Source: Planctomycetaceae bacterium (GTDB lineage: Bacteria > Planctomycetota > Planctomycetia > Pirellulales > Pirellulaceae). Taken from it: a stretch of DNA of 23,986 nt. Under the pieces are notes generated by a model. It was not told the DNA's origin. It worked only from the letters and a program-made list of their open reading frames with translations, and made no database searches. Location: NCBI GenBank assembly GCA_002708345.1, contig PANG01000057.1, positions 3,294 through 27,279 of the forward strand, in the 5' to 3' direction. Position numbers and translations under genes: made by a program. Positions within the stretch are counted from its first letter, which is position 1. Each line of letters starts with the position of its first letter. This document shows, piece by piece, positions 19,017 to 23,986 of the stretch.

Positions 19017-19937
19017 ATGGCTGGATATCCAACTCGACCTGTCAACCCGACAGGAAAGAGCAGTAATGTCCGAGCTGCCTGGCACTCGTCATGGTTGCTG
19101 GGCCTGTTGCTGCTTTCATTGAGCTCTTCAGGCGTTGTCGCCCAGGAGTGGATCCCGTCGCCGGACCAGCATGGCTGGGGACGCTTCAAACCAGGCAGCT
19201 GGAAAACCGTTCGCGTGATCAGCGACATGCTCGATGCCGAGGGAAACGTTACCAGCACGACCAAGACCGAAACCACCACGACACTGCTGGAAAAAAAAGG
19301 AAACAGTTACACGCTGGAAGTCGAGGTGACCGTGGAAATTGGGGATCGCCGTATCACCTCGGAACCAAAACAGATCAAGAGAAACTTCAGCGTCAACGGC
19401 GACAGCAAGATCAACATCAAACGCCAGGGGAAGGTGGACGACCTGGACTTTAACGGTACGGCGATCCCGGTGGACAAGCTGGAGGTCACCCTGTGTGGCG
19501 ATATTGGTCGACGTCACAGCGTGGTTCTTGCCAGCAAGGACGTGGCTCCTTTTATCTTCCGCCGTGATACCGTGCTCTACGACACGGAGAACAAGCAACA
19601 GTACCGCACACAGGTCTCGGTCGACGAACATGGGCTGGCACACAAGGTCCTGGGGGAAACCAAGACCGTCTGTCATCTCAAGACAGTCCACACACAGAAC
19701 AAGAAAGTGACGACCAGCGATGAGACATACTGTGCCGATGTCCCAGGCGGCATCATTGCTCATCGTTCCACCGAAACCAATGAAAATGGCAAGGTTACCC
19801 GACGCAGCACCCTCGAGCTGATTGACTACGGAACGAAAGACAATACAGGTCGACGCAAGGGAAATCGCACTGACAAGGATAATCCAGACAAACCGACCGG
19901 CAATTCTCCGTCGACCGAGAGCCCCTCTCCACGCTAG
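19017..19937 (+). CDS. Exported hypothetical protein (306 aa)
   Basis: A 306-aa protein with an N-terminal signal: a charged 22-residue start, the hydrophobic core WLLGLLLLSLSSSGVV at about 26-41, and a likely cut near VVA-QEW at 42-43. The mature domain is a beta-rich region with many Thr/Lys/Val alternations (KTVRVISDML, YTLEVEVTVEIGDRR). The tail, about 280-306, is disordered and full of Lys/Asp/Pro/Ser. 'GWGRFKPGSWKTVRVISDMLDAEG' followed by a repeating 'TETTTTLLEKKG' pattern resembles secreted planctomycete proteins of unknown role. ATG 19017 is preferred over an earlier start at 18987, since it gives a normal signal peptide. It follows selA by 129 bases; any tie to selenium is unsupported. 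Confidence 0.82.
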   Translation: MAGYPTRPVNPTGKSSNVRAAWHSSWLLGLLLLSLSSSGVVAQEWIPSPDQHGWGRFKPGSWKTVRVISDMLDAEGNVTSTTKTETTTTLLEKKGNSYTLEVEVTVEIGDRRITSEPKQIKRNFSVNGDSKINIKRQGKVDDLDFNGTAIPVDKLEVTLCGDIGRRHSVVLASKDVAPFIFRRDTVLYDTENKQQYRTQVSVDEHGLAHKVLGETKTVCHLKTVHTQNKKVTTSDETYCADVPGGIIAHRSTETNENGKVTRRSTLELIDYGTKDNTGRRKGNRTDKDNPDKPTGNSPSTESPSPR

Positions 19938-19945
19938 GGGGTGGA

Positions 19946-19974
19946 TTGCCAAACTTTCTGTGCAAGGGCATAAT
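19946..19974 (+). promoter_or_regulatory. Sigma-70-type promoter for guaB
   Basis: TTGCCA at 19946-19951 and CATAAT at 19969-19974 are separated by exactly 17 bases, so both hexamers are near consensus with ideal spacing. They lie about 84 bases upstream of the guaB ATG. This is the best promoter match in the window. No riboswitch or operator consensus was recognised in the leader. Confidence 0.6.
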
Positions 19975-20030
19975 GCGTAATTCCCATGGCAGCCAGGTGG
20001 TGTTGCTATCGCCAGGTGGCCAAAAGCTGA

Positions 20031-22779
<2,749 letters not shown>

Positions 22780-22806
22780 CGCATCGCAGCGGGGGGATCT
22801 CCGGTC

Positions 22807-23022
22807 CTAGCCTCCCCGGCAGACCCCATCACCGCAGGCGGGACGTCCACAACCTGCCACAGGCATTGATCCTGTCGACTGGGCCGAATGAGCGGCCGGG
22901 ACACTAAACTGCCGGGTCAAATGCGAACTGCCACAATCGGGGCACCCCTGGTCCTGGTCGCCTCGGACAAGGATCTCGAACTCCACTTCACAGTTGTCAC
23001 AGCTGTACTCGTAAATTGGCAT
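22807..23022 (-). CDS. FmdB-type zinc-ribbon protein (71 aa)
   Basis: A small protein of the FmdB/CxxC_CxxC_SSSS family, beginning MPIYEYSCDNCEVEFE. It has two CxxC pairs, Cys8/Cys11 (CDNC) and CPDCGSS, that would bind one zinc. The family is widespread and proposed to be regulatory; its real role is not settled. The C-terminus has four further Cys (GCGRPACGDGVC) that may bind a second metal. It converges with the SHD1 protein gene (27-base gap) and is divergent from the NAD(P)HX epimerase gene, sharing a 106-base control region. Confidence 0.88.
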   Translation of the reverse strand: MPIYEYSCDNCEVEFEILVRGDQDQGCPDCGSSHLTRQFSVPAAHSAQSTGSMPVAGCGRPACGDGVCRGG

Positions 23023-23053
23023 GATTCACCAGGCGAAGTTCAGTTTCCCTGTT

Positions 23054-23100
23054 CGCGGATATCGGCTCTCCAGGATGCCATTGTATAATTGATATCCGCG
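23054..23100. promoter_or_regulatory. 10-bp inverted repeat flanking a -10 box between divergent genes
   Basis: CGCGGATATC (23054-23063) and GATATCCGCG (23091-23100) are perfect inverted copies, 27 bases apart. The right arm starts one base after TATAAT at 23084-23089, and on the other strand the same place reads TATACAAT toward the FmdB-type gene. This looks like an operator pair, or a hairpin in a leader, controlling both divergent genes. Confidence 0.5.
23084..23089 (+). promoter_or_regulatory. Candidate -10 element (TATAAT) for the NAD(P)HX epimerase
   Basis: A perfect TATAAT 40 bases upstream of ATG 23129. No good -35 hexamer is seen 16-18 bases before it. It is flanked by the inverted repeat at 23054-23100. 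Confidence 0.4.
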
Positions 23101-23128
23101 GGCCAGCAATGCCTGGAAATTGCCAAGT

Positions 23129-23830
23129 ATGGACATCCTGACACGAAAACAATCTCGCCTGGTCGATCAACTCGCCATGCGTGACCACGGAATCCCCAGC
23201 CTGATCCTGATGGAACAGGCTGGCAGGGAATCTGCACGGCTACTGGATCAGCTCCATCGTGCCGACGACCCTCGCCATGTCGTGATTCTTTGTGGAAAGG
23301 GCAACAACGGTGGCGACGGCCTCGTCATGGCCCGCCACCTGGAGCAACTCCATTACCGCGTGGAAGTGATCCTTGGCCATCCTGATGCCCAGCTTTCCAT
23401 CGACACCGCGGCCAACCTGCAGCGGCTGACCGAAAGCGATCAATCCGGGATCACGCTGCACCGGCTGGAAACCACCCGGGAGAACCTGGCCCGGCTGGAC
23501 AAGCAACTCGACGCAGCCTGCTGGTATGTCGACGCGCTGCTTGGGACGGGCAGCCAGGGCAACCCCCGCCCACCAAGCGACGATGCCATTCGCTGGCTCA
23601 ACCAGAAACCGGCCCGCCGCGTGGCACTCGACATCCCCAGTGGCCTGGACTGTGACAGTGGCGAGACTGGTACTCCCTGCCTCAAGGCAGAACAGACTTT
23701 CACTTTTGTCGCTGCCAAGCCTGGACTGCTCCTCCCGGCAAGCCAGCCACTGGTCGGCACCCTCCATGTGATCGATATTGGTATCCCTCAGGAGCTCCTC
23801 AATGCGATCCTGGCAGGGTCCACATCGTAA
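23129..23830 (+). CDS. nnrE: NAD(P)H-hydrate epimerase (YjeF N-terminal domain only)
   Basis: A 233-aa enzyme that epimerises the R form of damaged, hydrated NAD(P)H to the S form for repair. Motifs: the MEQAGR helix near residue 31, VVILCGKGNNGGDGLVMARHL at about 54-74, VDALLGTGSQGNPR near 135, and ALDIPSGLDCDSGETG at about 171-186, with the typical 'KAEQTFTFVAAKPGLL'. Only the epimerase domain is present. The ADP/ATP-dependent dehydratase (NnrD) that is fused in many bacteria is absent here, so it must be encoded elsewhere if present. ATG 23129 is chosen; TTG 23120 adds three residues. It is divergent from the FmdB-type gene. Confidence 0.93.
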   Translation: MDILTRKQSRLVDQLAMRDHGIPSLILMEQAGRESARLLDQLHRADDPRHVVILCGKGNNGGDGLVMARHLEQLHYRVEVILGHPDAQLSIDTAANLQRLTESDQSGITLHRLETTRENLARLDKQLDAACWYVDALLGTGSQGNPRPPSDDAIRWLNQKPARRVALDIPSGLDCDSGETGTPCLKAEQTFTFVAAKPGLLLPASQPLVGTLHVIDIGIPQELLNAILAGSTS

Positions 23831-23868
23831 GGTCCGGCGGCACCTGTGTGCCATCCCGGAGTCGCTGA

Positions 23869-23986
23869 TCAGGGAAGACGACTGACGCCCACCGGCCGGT
23901 CCAGTCCTGCTGCCGGCTGACCCGGGATCCCATCCATCGCTCGCTCCTGGTAGATCACCAGTGCATGCAGGGCGTGGCCCAGCGGC
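23869..23986 (-). CDS. Possible 3' end of a minus-strand gene
   Basis: On the minus strand one frame is open from the window edge to TGA at 23871-23869. It gives PLGHALHALVIYQERAMDGI, then PGQPAAGLDRPVGVSRLP. Its codon choice is like the neighbouring genes, and it would converge on the NAD(P)HX epimerase gene, 38 bases away. Another minus-strand frame is also open here as an epimerase shadow, so 38 codons are thin support. No family was recognised. Confidence 0.4.
   Translation of the reverse strand, partial: PLGHALHALVIYQERAMDGIPGQPAAGLDRPVGVSRLP

Noticed and set aside
23845..23858. Terminator-like hairpin GGCAC/GTGCC after the NAD(P)HX epimerase
   Set aside because: Only 5 pairs and no T-run; likely chance.

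Overview
The window looks like an ordinary, gene-dense stretch of a high-GC bacterial chromosome, most likely a planctomycete (Planctomycetota, Pirellulales-like). This is inference from content: an SHD1-type domain in a secreted proline/threonine-rich protein, several small or secreted hypothetical proteins of a planctomycete style, an EF-P family protein with an arginine-tipped loop, and housekeeping genes in many short divergent and convergent units. I see no insertion sequence, integrase, CRISPR array, rRNA or tRNA gene.

Layout. 1-3281: a tripartite efflux unit (3' end of an RND pump, lipoprotein adaptor, TolC-like outer-membrane factor). 3349-5109: a 75-aa protein converging on ksgA/rsmA, which follows ribE on the minus strand. 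5402-7631: enolase followed by two small membrane proteins. 7661-8410: surE on the minus strand. 8657-11998: guaA and ettA. 12096-12518: two short genes that ordinary ORF calling tends to miss, a 47-aa lysine-rich protein with a GTG start and a SelW-like (Rdx family) selenoprotein interrupted by an in-frame UGA. 12515-14743, minus strand: proC, a 76-aa cysteine-containing protein, a 161-aa acidic protein and an EF-P-like gene. 14917-18887: a small exported protein, then selB and selA. 19017-22779: an exported protein, guaB, and an SHD1-domain exported protein overlapping the 3' end of guaB. 22807-23830: an FmdB-type zinc-ribbon protein divergent from an NAD(P)HX epimerase. The final ~118 bases probably hold the 3' end of a minus-strand gene.

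How the parts fit. The central observation is a selenocysteine cluster. SelA makes Sec-tRNA(Sec) and SelB delivers it to UGA. About 3 kb upstream of selB lies a 78-residue CxxU protein (12282-12518), with an 11-bp hairpin placed after its UGA as a bacterial SECIS should be. selC (tRNA-Sec) and selD are not recognised here and should be elsewhere in the genome. ettA, an EfpL/YeiP-like EF-P gene, ksgA, selA and selB give the window a strong translation theme. surE, guaA and guaB concern IMP/GMP metabolism, but they are not in one operon.
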